DNA from: Apis mellifera
Lineage: Eukaryota > Arthropoda > Insecta > Hymenoptera > Apidae
Assembly (NCBI RefSeq): GCF_003254395.2
Contig: NC_037638.1
Location: 23,265,352-23,329,351 of the forward strand
Reading direction: 5' to 3'
Length of the DNA: 64,000 nt
Each line of letters begins with the position of its first letter. The first letter of the stretch is position 1. A program made the translations under genes and the position numbers. This document shows, one piece after another, positions 26,621 to 40,632 of this stretch. The notes below the pieces were generated by a model. The model saw nothing but the letters and a program-made list of their open reading frames with translations, was not told the origin of the DNA and did not search any database.

Positions 26621-28027
26621 TCGCGCTGTGTAATTAGATTGGGAAGCCTTGAAAACTAATTTTAGAAGAGTTTCTTAAGCCTTTTAAACGGGTTTAACGG
26701 CACTCGACGTTCTTTAAAAGCTTTTCCCAATTTGGATATATATATATATTATTATACGTATTCTCTAAATACAAAGAAATATCGAAATATAGTTGTAATT
26801 AATTTCGTAGTAAATTTAAAAAAAGAATAAAGTTATAACAACCTCGCTATAAATAAATGAAAACGTCCATAGTTTCATTTTCGTCACATGTTGAGGTGTT
26901 TTCAACAAGTTGAAAACATTCCATCCCGGTCCAAGTACAAATAACGTTAGAAATCCTTCTTTTACAACATTTACAACTTCTGTAAACTTTCTCTTTCGTT
27001 TAATCGAATAAAAATATCACCTGTTTCCCTTCGCAACTATGTTATTTATAAGCCATTCTCGCGAGACTTGCTCTCCTTGTTTTTTTCGATACCTTTCCAC
27101 CTTTTCAACTTTCTTTCCGTTTCACGGGAACAATTTCCAATTTTAACGTCGATTTCCCCTGGATTTCCCTTACCCCTCGTAAAACTCCTTCGACCAGGTT
27201 TTCCTTCCATTGTTGAAGTTTCGATTCAGGATAGGAGGGCAGAAATTTCATGGACGCCGTCGAGGGAACGTCAGCTTGAGGAACGATTTTAGCTGCGCTT
27301 CGTGCCGGGGCATAAAGCAGGCTCGAAAATATGCGTCGTAAACACTCGAGCGGCTCTTTGAAAGGATGCTGCGAGCGAGGGTTCTCGTCGTTGGATGGCT
27401 TCTTACCGTCCCTGAAGAAGGATCGAGGCTTAAAAGGTCTGCGGGTAACTGGTTATTATGGGCCTCGTAAAGGATCGTAATCTGTGCTGATTGCAATTCA
27501 AACTTTTTTAATTATTATCCCTTTTCGAGAACGGGGCACGAACGGTCGATTTCATCCTGTTCCAAAGATTCGATACCAGGTCGTTCCAATTTAAATTTGA
27601 CCAAATTGATTGATATCTCTGTTAACAACGTTTTTATGCATTAAATTTAACGTTACGCTTTATATATCAAGGATAAAGGGAATCGAATGACACAGGATAT
27701 TGAGTGTACTTTGATATAGAACCGCAAGAGGTCAACCTCGTAACCAGAGAAGACGAATTAACTCAGTCTTGCTAATATCTTGTTACCTAAATTAGTTGTT
27801 TGTCCACTGACCCAAATTATAATTACAATTTCTGTCACGTTATTAAAATTTTTATTTTACTTTTTTTCTTCTTCTTCTTCTTCTTTTAATTAAATTTTAT
27901 TTCACGAGTTTGTAAAAATGTTTGCCTTCCTCCTTTTTTTTTTTTTTTAATTTACGTTGATTATTCCAGTATAACACTCTAATTACGAGAATATAGCATA
28001 CTTTCTCTCTTGTTACGCGCATAATTA

Positions 28028-28056
28028 AATAATAATAATAATAATAGTAATAATAA
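28028..28056. repeat. AAT trinucleotide microsatellite
   Basis: Tandem AAT units with one interruption span about 29 bases in AT-rich intergenic DNA. A CTT run lies nearby at 27867-27886. Confidence 0.75.
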
Positions 28057-31001
28057 TTTATTTCGTTTACAATAAATCGTTTATAATAAATCCATCGCAC
28101 GAAATGTTATACACGTGCGTTAACAATTAAAGATCGATATTATATTTTCTATATACAAAGAGAAAAAAGATAATAATTACAACAAAGTAAAAACAATTTT
28201 ATTTGATCAAGTGTAAACGAATCTAGAAATCAATTCTACGTAATCTACTCTAACAGCTGCATAAAAATTATCGGTTAGACGACATGTGGCTGTCGTGTGA
28301 CGATATACACATTCGTATCGGAACATTCACGTATCGATATTGTTGGGAAATCACGAGTGAACGAACAATGTACAATATGCAGAACGTTCTTGGTAATTTC
28401 ACAGAATTACAAACACTTTCGAGCAACAATTCCAATGGCGTTGTACAAAGATGTCTGATAAAAGGCAACGAACAATTATTCGCAACTCGCTTTAGCAACT
28501 CGAACATTCTTGGCTGCGATGAAAGGATCGAACCGAGCTTATCGAGCATCATCTCCCTTTAAAATGTATCGTGCGTGTACGTCGATTGGAAGAAATATAT
28601 CTCATTGTTTGCCTCCATCTGTATCGTGCTTTTATCTTTTCTTTTTTTCTTTTTTTTTTCTCGAGAAAGGAAACGATTCCGTTTCATTATCGATAAGAAA
28701 TATAATCTTCTTTAAAGCTTCTTTGTCCAAGGTTTTTATATACGGAATGCAGGAGATTTCGATCCTTTTGAGAAGGATAGATACTCGTCGTTCGATTAAA
28801 TAAATAAATAGCATTCTATTCGCATCGCGCGTCGTAAATATCTTGTATGAAGAGAAGATTGGGAAAAGTTTCTATTAAACGTTCGATAAATAAATCAGCT
28901 CTGTGTTTTTTTTTTTTTTTGAAATTGATTTTTCACTTAACTGCGAGAATAAAATTCAATTTTTCAATCCGTTCGATTTTCCCACTGAAATCGACAATTT
29001 GATATCTGCATAAATTGTCGCGTGTCAATTTAAGGCGAGATGTACGATTTAATCGATCGAAGGGAGAAAATATAGAAAATGTTTTTTTTCTCTCCCTTTT
29101 TTTCGGTATATTATAAAAATGCCGCAGAAAATAAACGAACGCAAACAAATTTTCGCGAAAAGTTTTTTCCATACTTTACATTACCTCTAGTTATTTTTTT
29201 TTCCCCCCCAAAAGTTTTCATTAACGTAGCTGATTGCTCGTTCCATCGAACCGTTCAATTTTCATCGATCCTAATAACACTTAAAATCCTTTATCCCGAC
29301 AGTTTTAGTTTTTTAAAATCCAATTTCCCTTTGTACAGCGCGCGCTCTACGATACGGCTCGGCTTGATGGTTTCTGTCACAATACGCCCATCGAAACGAT
29401 ACCGCGTCCCACCGTGAAAAGAGACTGGGTCATTATTCAAAAGGTTTCGAGGCTCTTTTCTTGTCGGTCATTTTTAAATTAGTCTTCCCTCAATGGATGC
29501 GCATATTTTAACGCAGAAATGCATTCGTCGAGGGAGGAACGAGGGCTGAAAATAGTCGGAGGGGAAAAATCGATGGAAAGTGGTATCGGGAAGAAATAAG
29601 CGGCATATTATTGCGAATCATTCAAATAAAATTAAATTCTCGTACGTGTATATAATTCTCTCGCGATTTTTTTTATAGCTCTATCCCCCTTCTTCCTTCT
29701 TTGCCTTCTCTTTCGTTAATAAAAGTTATCCATCGGGAGAAAGCGTGTATCGATTTCGTTCGTTAACGAGAACTTTTCGTCCGTTTTTTCTTTTTTTGTC
29801 ATTAGCCGGAGCGACGTTGAAATGACACTTTTTCTATGGTAAAAGAAAAGCTGCCCACGTAAAGGTAAATGAGAATCTCAAAATGAGCGAAGAAGAGAGG
29901 AAGGGTAGAAAAGAGAAGATTGAAGGAAACTTGAGGAAAAAGAAAGGAACTGAAAGCTTCCCAATTCTTTCGATACCTTTTTATTCCCTTGGTTTACTTT
30001 ACTGTTGGTCGGATGATTAGGTAATGAGATAATGAATTGCAAATTGTGGAAAATCATGAATAATGTATCTTGATAAAGTGATTTTAGGAAAGTGTGGTAG
30101 AATGGATAATGGCAGTTTGAAACGATTCTAACGGAATCTAATTTCGATATTTATAACGGCCACATCTGGTCTTCTAACGTGTGATAAGCCATGAATAATT
30201 GATCGTGTAATAACGACGCACAAAAGCGATAAATCATCATTTATACTTTTTCTATCAGTTTAAAAAAAATAATCGCATTTGCGTTCGTATAAAAAGTAAT
30301 ATATGTAAAAGCAGGCGACAAAATTACTGAGAAAAAGTTACACTGTCACTGGAATTCAGGGAATTTTGAAAACACAAAGAAACGAAACGAAAAAGGGGGA
30401 AAAAAAAAAGAAGAAAAGAAACTCAACGTTGTTGAAGACGATTAAACGTGATAATGCTTTGAACGTGGCAACCATTCATCGAAGAGAATAACTCGAGTCT
30501 GTCGTAGCGTAGCTTTAATTCTGCGAGATTTCCAGCATACCGATGCACGTTGCATGCAAGGAACGGTTGCAACAAAGTATTCTCGGATACATGCAACGGC
30601 CGGACACACTCGCATTCCCTCCCCCTTTGCAAAATATTTCGGTTGGTTCTCGCGGCTATGCTCGTTATTTCATCCCCGTCGTGGGCACAACAATTGGACA
30701 ACGCGAGACGAGAATCACGATCCTAAAGGCAAATGGCAACGCGAAATTAGAGCGGATACGTTAGAAAAGGAGGGAAATTTTTAATGAAAGGGATATTGAA
30801 TAAGGTGGAAAATTAAACTTTAGTCGCGAGGCGAGGGAAGGCAGAAAACGAAGGATATTAGATTGATTTACGTGAAATTTCGTTTCAAAGTTTTAATTCG
30901 ATAATACTATTATTAAATTTTCTCTCGTTGAGAATTGCATTGCGTTAAAAAAATTTTTTATGGTACTATATTTGATTATCTTATTACGAATCACGAATAG
31001 A

Positions 31002-31221
31002 AATGGTGCATTTTTAAATATATGTATTTTCATCTCATACATAAATCAAATTCGATTGAAAAATTACGAAAAAACCGTTTGATTGATCGATATAATTAAA
31101 TCTTAACCGAACAGAATGGTGCATTTTTAAATATATATTTTTCATCTTATATATAAATCAAATTCGATTAAAAAATTACGAAAAAATTATTTGATTAATC
31201 GATATAATTAAATCTGAACCG
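31002..31221. repeat. Two-copy tandem duplication, period about 113 bp
   Basis: The first copy starts AATGGTGCATTTTTAAATAT at 31002 and the second starts with the same 20 bases at 31115. Both continue through the shared words ATAAATCAAATTCGATT and ATCGATATAATTAAATCT to AACCG, at 31105-31109 in the first copy and 31217-31221 in the second. Differences are scattered substitutions and small indels, so the copies remain clearly alignable. No coding potential was seen. Confidence 0.85.
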
Positions 31222-32193
31222 GTCGATTAAATAAAGATCCGTTTTCAAACAAAATTAATTTAACTATTAATCAATCTTTTTATATTCGATATTTTTTTCA
31301 GAAATAAATATATCTGTTAGATAATTTATCTTAAATCGCGATTGGAAAAATATATTCTAAAAATTAGGAAGAACTTTGAATCGTTATAACTTCGAAGATA
31401 ACGAATTTCGATCGACAAATGAGCGATTGTTAGAAGCGCGAATCCTTACCCTTTAAAACGCTTTTCGAATTATCCCGATATCACTTTCGATCCCCGAGAT
31501 ATGATCGTGTAAAGAAAAAGGTAATTTTTAATTTTTAAGTTTACCATCATCGTCCTTGTTATTCGGGCCTCTCGCTCGCACCTCGTCTCACTGACCTATC
31601 CCAAACTCCAGACAAGCGACGGATTCCTAGAAAAACATAAGACGCGATTCTCGGAAGGACGTAGTACGCGTTTCCAGGAAAAAAATGTAGGCCACTCGAT
31701 TGCCCATTCATAATCTTTGCCTACGCCATAAGATCTTTGAATCCTTATATCTCGACAACTGATTGAGATATCAGGGTGAATCGAAAAAAGATCTTCATGG
31801 TGTGATTTTCTCTCTCTATTTCTTTGATATTTTTTTATAGAAAATCGAAGTTTCATTAATGTATTGATCTATTGTCGCGAGTGTAGGATATCTATAAATG
31901 TGATTCACGTATTCTCTGTGTATTGGTTGAATAATAAGAAAATTATTATTCGCGATTTTCTTGTATGAATTTCATAATTCTATCAATTGGTATTCAGTTT
32001 GGAAATTCCGAGGAAATGAGAAATCTCTTTCATAATTTATCGTATACTTTAATTCTACCTATTCCTCCATTTATTTCCATTCTTTGACTCATAATTTATT
32101 TTTCTTGAATTTTTATTCTCTAGGGCATCATTGTACTTTGTTCCGTTAAATTATTCCATCAAGATATTCATTGTGTTCTAACCGCTTTTGTGA

Positions 32194-32200
<7 letters not shown>

Positions 32201-32235
<35 letters not shown>
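32201..32235. repeat. AT dinucleotide microsatellite
   Basis: This is an uninterrupted run of about 17 AT units, preceded by a shorter out-of-register AT run at 32194. It is probably length-polymorphic. Confidence 0.85.
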
Positions 32236-32238
<3 letters not shown>

Positions 32239-34836
32239 CTTCTTGTATGATATTCTGTAATTCCATACACCACCGAACTTTGTCGCGTTGCATATCGTTA
32301 CGTGTAGTTTGTTTCTTCTGGTTGGAAAGATCTTTGAAAGATAATATCTTTCATTTGATATCCGATTTCTGGATTATACAACTCGAGTCTCACTTCTGCT
32401 AATTCTTTTTCAGCTCAAAAGACGTGATCCGTGAAAGGCTTTGATGAACAGTTTCTTCCTTCTTTAAATTCCTTCTGTAAATGATACAAACAACGGGAGG
32501 GAATGAAAGGGGTCGGGCCGACTTTGATCACAAACGTCTTTCTCTATCTGTGATATCAAGGTAGAGAGGTCGTAAATTGTTCTTCTCTTAAAGATTCTCT
32601 CATTTTCTCTTTGTGAATCATTAATGGAAACGGGATTCCAAGTTTTATATATGTGTACATGTAAACTCGAATGACTCGAGAAATCTATACTTATTAAAAT
32701 TTTTATTTCCTTGACAAATTTAACAATCTATTTACATTTTCTTTTATAATTGATTATTTCAAAAGGATTGCAAAATTAATATTCTCGGAGAATACAATAG
32801 CAATTTCGAGATTACAACAGCTTTGCTTTTTCCTTTCGCACGTTCGATTCGAGAATGGATAATGGCACGTCGGGGCGATGCATCCTTCAAAAAAATTGCT
32901 CTCTCGCCAATTTTCGCCAACTAATTCTAGCATCTGAATTTGTTGCCAAAGATGTTCCCCGTTAAACGAGCAAATATTTGCACGCGTAGCGAGACTCTTT
33001 AAAAAACATAAAAAAAAAAAGAAAGCACCATCTCAATTACTCCGTTAAACAGCAACCATGCGAAACATCAAAGTGTCTCATTCATATATTTTTTTTTTTT
33101 TCTTTTTTTCCTCCCCTCTTCTTCAATTTCTCTTGCTGATCGACTTTGAAAAGCCTGATGATACAGGCGAGGTGTTTCTCCTTTATTTTTTTCCTCTTCT
33201 TATTTTTTTTTTTAAAGAAATCATTCATCGCTTCAATAATACAAAAAGTAAAATGTAACAGGGACGTTTTCCCCTGATGAATATTGCAAAAAAAAAAAAA
33301 AACACAATTAAAAGAGCTCGATGAAAAACCGATATACACGCCGTATACGCATCAATTTCAGTTCTTGGTATTTTATTCGCTTGTTCATTTCACAATCTTT
33401 CAGTCACGATGTCACGTATTTTTATTGAATTCTGTTATTTGATTGAATTTTTTTGAGTTTGCTTCCCTCTAAACTTCTCACCACAAGCCGAGCAAACCTA
33501 TTTTATTACTCGACCACTTTTTATTTGCTTTTTTGATAATTCTGGAGGAAACTATCTTTTGAAAATAACATCGTCGAAAGAGGAGAAAAAGATTGTATCT
33601 TAATATTGTTTCCTCTACAATTCTCTCGAATCGAGAGAAAATGTATTTTCGCGTTTTACACTAGATACCAGTGTCCCATTGGACTTTGAAAACTATTATT
33701 GCGAAACACTATTGCGCCTGTGAATGTATAAGTACACCAGTTTGCTATCAAGTTTGTGCATATTGCACGCGTTACGAGCTGCTCGTGTGTCGTTGTAATA
33801 TTGCAACCACTGATCGTTCAAGAATTTCTTCGAATTACTCTTCTAAATTTTTGAATACTTTATAACAAGGCTTTATCATGAGAATCGCGTCATTTTATTC
33901 GAAATTTGTTGATCGAATCTATTAAATTTTTCGATAAATTGCTGTCAATCCAAGATAAATCTGTTAATTGGATTCTTTTGTCTTCGTATCTTTCAATGAC
34001 ACGAGAAAGAATTATATCTGAAATATCTCTTGTTAATTTAAAGTTAAGATCCGGTTTAAGATTAATTTTTAATTTCACGTAGAAAAAAATTTTTTTAATC
34101 AAAGAAATTCCAAAACTGCTATCCTTCTTTTTATCGAGATATGTAGTCAAGTTTTCGAAGAAAGTCTACGTGAGTCATGAAAAAAAAAGTCTATTTTGAA
34201 TATTTTCGATAATTAGGATCACTCGATTCAATGAATTTTCCTTTTGACGCATTCATGAATATTAAAAACATAATGGTTATTTCCTTCTAAAATTACCGGC
34301 TTAAGTTTTTTTTTAAGTTTCATGCAACACTAAAAGGCAATTTATTTTAGAAAGGAAATTCCCTTTTTCGAATATTTACATTCCTGAAACTACGCATCAC
34401 GGGATACATTTTTAAGCTCGAGAGAGTATCAACGCGTAAATCAGCCCAGAAACAGGAAAAAGTAGAGCATTTCCTAGGAGGAAAAATATTTTTAAATTGC
34501 GGATGTAAAGATATCGATATCACTCTTGCTAGCGTAATGTATGGTTTGCATCAATCGTATCTTCATTTCAATTTTTATAATTCTGCGTATTTTAAATTCG
34601 TTTCTTATCGCAAATTACAATTCCGAGTATTATAATCGCGTTTCTATTGCGAATCATGAATCCATTTCCTCGTCAAAAAAAGATTATGGAATAACAATCG
34701 CGCGTACCTTTCACCGTAATTTCGATATCAAACGTTTATGATTCTCCTTTAATTAACTTTTCATAGAATGCGAAATGGAGCGTTGTCGATAGTAAGCTGA
34801 AATCACGGATGGAATGGAATATATATATTTTGCATC

Positions 34837-34858
34837 ACGCAACGAAATCTCGTTGCGT
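34837..34858. repeat. Perfect 9-bp hairpin with 4-nt loop
   Basis: ACGCAACGA and TCGTTGCGT are exact reverse complements around the loop AATC. This is unusually compact and GC-containing for the surrounding AT-rich sequence. No T run or RNA gene context supports a specific function. Confidence 0.5.
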
Positions 34859-36240
34859 TAACTTAATCCCGCCAAGCTAAAGATCATAATCGAATTAAAT
34901 ACGCTTTGATTTTGTGGCGAGTTTCTCGAGGCTCTCGAGTTTAACTTAAAATTAAGGGGTAAAAAGACTTGTTGGGTGTAAATAACGTTTGAATAAAAAT
35001 TATATTTTTCCAACGTAGAAATATAATTTGAATTGGAAATCAATTGGTTGGAAATATAATTTTTTCTAAACACTTTATAGAATAATTCTTAACATACTCG
35101 TCTCGCGTCGCTAAATAAATTTCCAGTTACACAACAAGATACACTTACGAGATTATTGTACATGTTGCTCTCTAACGACTTTCGCGATAAGCTCGTTTTC
35201 AACCTCATCTTGAATCATTTAATCGATTATTGGCGTAATTAGATTACAACTGTTATTAGAAAATTCCTATTAACTGAAAGAAAAGAGAGAGAGAGAAATA
35301 AAAAAATATCAATGAAAAAATATGTAACCAGCATTTACAATCAGTCTGCAACTAATTGCAAACTCCGGAATATTATTTGCATAAACAATCGTGCAATGTT
35401 TTCACATGGACGCAAATTTTCATCCTCTCTATCGGCCAAGATGAATCGGCGCAATCAAGTACCAAGATGATAAAGATGCCAACTTAAAAAAGCATATCTC
35501 GGGCGCAACAACTATACAAACGATAACCCCGAAACGTACGACTATACACGTACATACAACCACACACATTCATACGATATTATCTTTCACAATTTTCGAA
35601 ACAGTTCAACGATCAACTTTAAACTTAATCTTAAATAATCGAACGATATCTTCATCGATATTCATCGTAGCTTCCCAAAATATTCAACAATTGAGGAATA
35701 TCTCGATAATCCATCCGAGTACTTCAATCCCATTTTCACGACAGTCATTCTTATTCATTCTCTCCTTTTTATCACAATTTCCAAAACACCTCGAGAATCA
35801 CGCTGCAAAGCATCCAACGAGCGTTTCCTCGAATCGAAACCCCGGAAGCTATGCATTTGGACGTATATAGTACTCGCTTCTTCCGCCACGATTTTCGCTC
35901 GTGATTCATCCCCAAGCTTCGATTTTATCGTGTACACCGAATCTATATATCTCATCATTACTCGTTCCCCTCCCCGTAAATGCTCCCTTTACGTCGCTAT
36001 CACGAATCCGCGAAAACGTATCGCACCCCCTAAACGATTGATACTCCATGGGGAGGCGAGTCCTAAGAATATTATCTGTCCTTGTCCCATCGAGCACCGA
36101 TAAATATCCCGAAAAAGGCCTCCCTGTCACGGACGGTATCCCATATCCAAGAGGAGTCGAAAAAAAAAAAAAGAGAAAACGATTGAAAAACTGAAACCGC
36201 TCTTCCTCTGTCCAGTTTTTTAACGTATTCCGCAAGTGTT

Positions 36241-36970
36241 CACCGCCTCGAGTTACTCGAGATCTTAATTGAAAATTCTAGCGCGAGAGGTGGTCCGCAT
36301 GAATATCAACTCGTCTTTGCCCGAATCCGAATCCAAACGTGATCGGATTACCCTCCAACCTGTTTTCCATTTTCCGAAAACACTTCGAAACCTCCTCTCC
36401 TCTTCCGGATTTGATTAAGTCGGATCGATTTAAAAAGCTGGCGTGATCGAAGAGAATGTATCGCAAAGCGGATCGATCGTTTCCCTTATATATTTACGAT
36501 ATCCTTTGGCTTTGCTCCGAGGTGTTGTATATCGGTGATCGTTGATTGAAATTAACGATCTCAAGGACAAGGGAATCCACGGGAGATCCACTGGAGGAGG
36601 GGGATAGAGATGGAGAATGTGCGCTATGCGGGGAATGTGTCGAGTGTAGGTGTAGGAGGTTCGATTCGAGCCACAGCCTCGACCCCCGTTGTCGAACGAG
36701 ATGAGCGGTTTCGCGATCGATACGCGGCTCTTGTCCCGTGCGTCCCTTATCGTGGATGCGAATTGGCAGAGAGGCTGTGTGCGGAGTCACGTGTGGGATA
36801 CGATATTCCCGCGGCGACGAATCGGGGGTTGGTTTTTTTGGCGGAGGTGAAAAAGAGTGAGCGATCCTCGTTCACGGTGGTGGACGGAATTCCGACGGAA
36901 TTCTGGGACGAAAATGTTTCGTTGGATTCTTCCAAAGATTCTCTAACTGTTGTTGTATATTGTAGAATGT
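36241..36970. other. CpG/GC-richer island in the gene desert
   Basis: An open frame on the + strand (36610-36972) and overlapping - frames occupy this island. None shows a known domain, and no splice-linked neighbours were found. It lies about 2.5 kb from the end of the acidic-protein frame on the - strand. It is a candidate enhancer or non-coding exon. Confidence 0.3.
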
Positions 36971-38960
36971 GAATTAGAATAGAAAAATTCGACGATTCAA
37001 ATTTTCCCATAATTTCATATGTATTCTATAAAGTTCGATTAATGAGATATATATATGTATTTATATATAAAATTTGATTTAATTGTTTATGGTATCATAT
37101 TAGGTCGATCTTATATATAAATAATATAAATTTGAGATTGGAAATTATATCAGGATAGAAACTTATGTACGAGAAAGTAGTAGGAAAAATTTTTAATTGG
37201 AAAAACGATAAATGGGAAACGAAGAAAGGGATTTGGATCCCCCAAATTATATACATCGTCGAATGGTCGTTCCGTTTTAATTCCTTGATATCTAAAAAAG
37301 AATTCTACGTTACATAAATTAAAATATTTAAAATATTTATTATTTATTAATAACTTATCGATAACTCTCACGTCACTTTCCTCGGAAGGACAATTCCTTT
37401 CTTTCTTTTTTTTTTTGTGCGCCTACGCGCACAAACGAAACAGTATCCCCCTCCCCCCTCTCGACTATTTTCAAATATACAGGGTTTAACTTTATTCGAA
37501 AAGTGGATTCGCGAATTCCTTGAAAAAGTTTCTTAATTAATTAAACTCTCCGCTAGTAGAGAAATTAATTTTGCCTGGGTCTAAACTTCGACCTTTAACG
37601 CCTCTCGCCATGTGGAACGATAGGAAGGGATAAGACTCGGGGAAAGGGAAAGGGAGGGGGCAGGGATGAAGTGATTCACAGACACACAGAGAAGCGCATC
37701 CAAACGCGTTTCTAAGCGTTCTAAGCCAGTCATTTTTTTTTTTTTGCTTCGCTTTCCTTTATTATTTTCATCTTTTCTCTTTCTTTTCTTTTTTTTTATT
37801 TTTTTTTTTTATTTTTCACCTTCCTCCTTTTTTCTCCGGCTCCTTCCTCCCAGCAACGTGTTACACCTTGAAAAAACAGGCTTACGATAGGGATAGTAGT
37901 AAGTAAGATATTAAATAGCGTTAAATCGTTAGATCGAAAGTTTTAATCAATTAGACAAATAACTGTAAACTGCAACTCGCGTATCCGCGATACGCGACGA
38001 GTTTTTTTCCTCTTTTTTCTTTTTTTTTTTTTTTCATTTTAGGCACTTTAGAACGTTACGTACGCGGTGCTAAATACCGTAACATGCTTAGCCCGTACTT
38101 TGCTCCATCGATAAGACTTATCTGCGAAACTTCTTCTTTCTATTATCGTGCACTATCGTTTTCGCGTCATCGTCGTTTCTGGCACATACCCGTCTAGCGT
38201 CTCCTTAAAACATCTTCTCTTGGAAGCTCGTGAAAAATGTTTCTCTTTCTCCCTCTCTCTCCCTCTCTTCGTTCCATCCACGTGACACGCTTTCGTTTCA
38301 CGCGAACTAATCGCGTCTAGACGGTTGCACGCGGTAGCACCTTTTTATATATATATATATACATAAAATAAATTCTTGAATTAAAGAATAGAAGGAAAAG
38401 AAAAGAATGAGGAAACTATATAGAAAAATCGCACGTCTCGTTCCTGCGCCATCGTTCATTGTTGCGATCTTCTTAATAAACGAGCGTGTGTACAAGTAAC
38501 GAGTGTGTGTGTGTACTCCTCTCCCCCTACGATAAATAACTTGTTGCCTTGGTATTGTTGTAAGCGTACCGTGCGTAAGAAACATAAAATCGTAAGCAAT
38601 AGCAATTTATCACAGACATCAGCTGTAGCTTGTGGACGTTTACGGTTGCAAATGATAAGTTGGTCGGGTTCGGGTCGGACTGTCTTTGGACCGAGGATGA
38701 ACTCGTTTCCCCCTTGTCTCGCAAGAACCAGTTTCATTAGGCGCCTTCTCTGAAAAGGTGACCTCGGTTAAAGAGCGGAGCATAAGAGGAGTCGTAATTG
38801 GTTTTTTTATGCGTTTCGGTAATTAGAAAACTCGGCACTCGGAGAAACACTTGCGATAATTGTTGAAAGTATCGCGCTTGTTATATCTTTTCGAGCCGAG
38901 TTAGTTATTCACCGTTTATCTTAGTAATGGAATCGCGATTGATCGATAATAGAAGATAGA
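36971..38960. other. AT-rich and T-tract-rich intergenic sequence
   Basis: Many poly-T and CT-rich tracts occur at 37730-38040, with (TA)n at 38347-38361 and CT runs near 38250. No gene was recognised. The right part could be distal 3' UTR of the - strand transcription unit that includes 39517. Confidence 0.4.
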
Positions 38961-38971
38961 TGTCTATCTAT

Positions 38972-38977
38972 TTTATT
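38972..38977 (-). terminator. Candidate poly(A) signal for the acidic-protein frame
   Basis: AATAAA on the - strand, about 540 bases past the stop at 39517. Other AATAAA words occur nearby, so the assignment is tentative. Confidence 0.3.
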
Positions 38978-39516
38978 GTTCCTCAATGTATGATTAATTT
39001 CTGTATCGAACGATATTACCGAATCGACGATTTTCTTTCATATTCGTGCGATTAATTATTTTTATACTCGAAGAAAGGAAAGGGAAAAATTTCACAAGTT
39101 GTGCAAGCCGTATTATGAATCAATTTTACAAACTTGGGTCAATTATCTACAGATTGAGTCCAAATCTCTAATCACAAATATCAGATCCATGTGACATTGC
39201 AACGCTAACATCGAGAAGGAAGAAAAGTTGTGGAATCAGAAATTTCTCATCTGATGAAAAAAATTAGAAAAATTGGTTGAAATTACGGCCATCTCGACAG
39301 AAATCTGGTCTTGGACGGGAGACAGTACGTATTTGAAAACGAAGTGGGAGTACAGCGAAGAAAAATAATAGTAACAATGTATGTGTATGTACGTGTGTGT
39401 GTATGTGTGTTAGTGCCATCTAACGTTACCATTCATACGCGATAATCTCGTTGGATGTTGCCGCGTTCTGAACGAATGGGCCTCGTGCCGGACGAGAACC
39501 GTTCGCGGATGCAGCG

Positions 39517-40564
39517 TTATTGCAATAGGCCGCTTCTGTCGCAGTTGACAGATCTGAACGCGTCCTCGACGAGGTCCGTAAGACACCTGACCGCTTGCAA
39601 CAAAGCCGCGAGAAGAAGAGACAGCGAAAGAGAGATCAATTTGCTAGGCACTAACGCGTTCTCCGAGGAACTTTGACTTCTGCTCGATATCTTCTTCCGT
39701 TTCCTCTTGTTGTCCGTTGTGCATTTGCCGGACAAATCCTTGTCCTTCTCTTGAACCTTGTCCGCGGAGATCGTGCCTCGCCTCGTCCTGTTCGGTGATT
39801 TCTCACGAATAATCGGCCGCGGCGCGTTCGCCGATTCCTTCGAAATTTTCCCCCTCTTCTGCTCGTTCGCCGCGAAACGACGAGTCGAGGAAACGACGGG
39901 CTCGAGCTTCCTGTCCTCCGTGTTCGCGTCCGCAGCCCGTTTCTCCCTCGGCTTCTTTCTACTCGCGTTGAAACATCTGTTCCGAGGCGTCCGAGGCAGC
40001 ATCTCCTCCGACCTTGCCTTCCCGGAATGTACTTCGAACAAGTTCCCGTTCGCCGATTCGAACAGCAAGCTCTGCAAAGAGCTTTTCCCCGTCTCCCGTT
40101 TATCGAACGAATCGAAATTCGAGAACGTGGAATTTTCGTCCAACGAGTTGGTCCTGCTGTGACACTTGTCGCGACAGAACAACTTCTTCTCGGCGCAGGT
40201 GGTGTTCAAATTGTAATCGACCGTGGTCGACTCTTCGGGCTCCGAGGAGCAAAGCCTGATATTCTCCTTGGCACCGTCGAGAATGATTCTTCTGGGCAAA
40301 GTTTTGTTCAAACTGTTCGGGATGAAGTTGATGGTTTTCTCGTTGCAATTCGGATCGACGGACACGTCCTCGTGGAACATGGTCGAGCCGTTCGTGCAGT
40401 CGGCGGTGGTCGAACAATTGTCCACCGATCCCGAACGATTGTTCTCGTCTATGTTAGCCGTGTCGGATGACTCCTCGTTCGAGGCATCCAACGTGCAGGC
40501 AGCAGCGTCGTCGTCTTCGTTGTCGTTATCTTTTACGGTTATGTTACGACCCACCCAAACTTCC

Positions 40565-40632
<68 letters not shown>

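Larger units (their letters stand above)
26621..36240. other. Intergenic AT-rich sequence, no supported gene
   Basis: The sequence holds microsatellites (CTT at 27867-27886, AAT at 28028-28056, AT at 32201-32235), the tandem duplication at 31002-31221 and a perfect 9-bp hairpin at 34837-34858. Open frames are short and AT-biased, and none resembles a known protein. Confidence 0.45.

Noticed and set aside
36610..36972. 120-codon + strand frame
   Set aside because: It has an ATG, but no domain, no splice partners and an overlapping - frame of similar length. Kept only as part of a GC-richer island.
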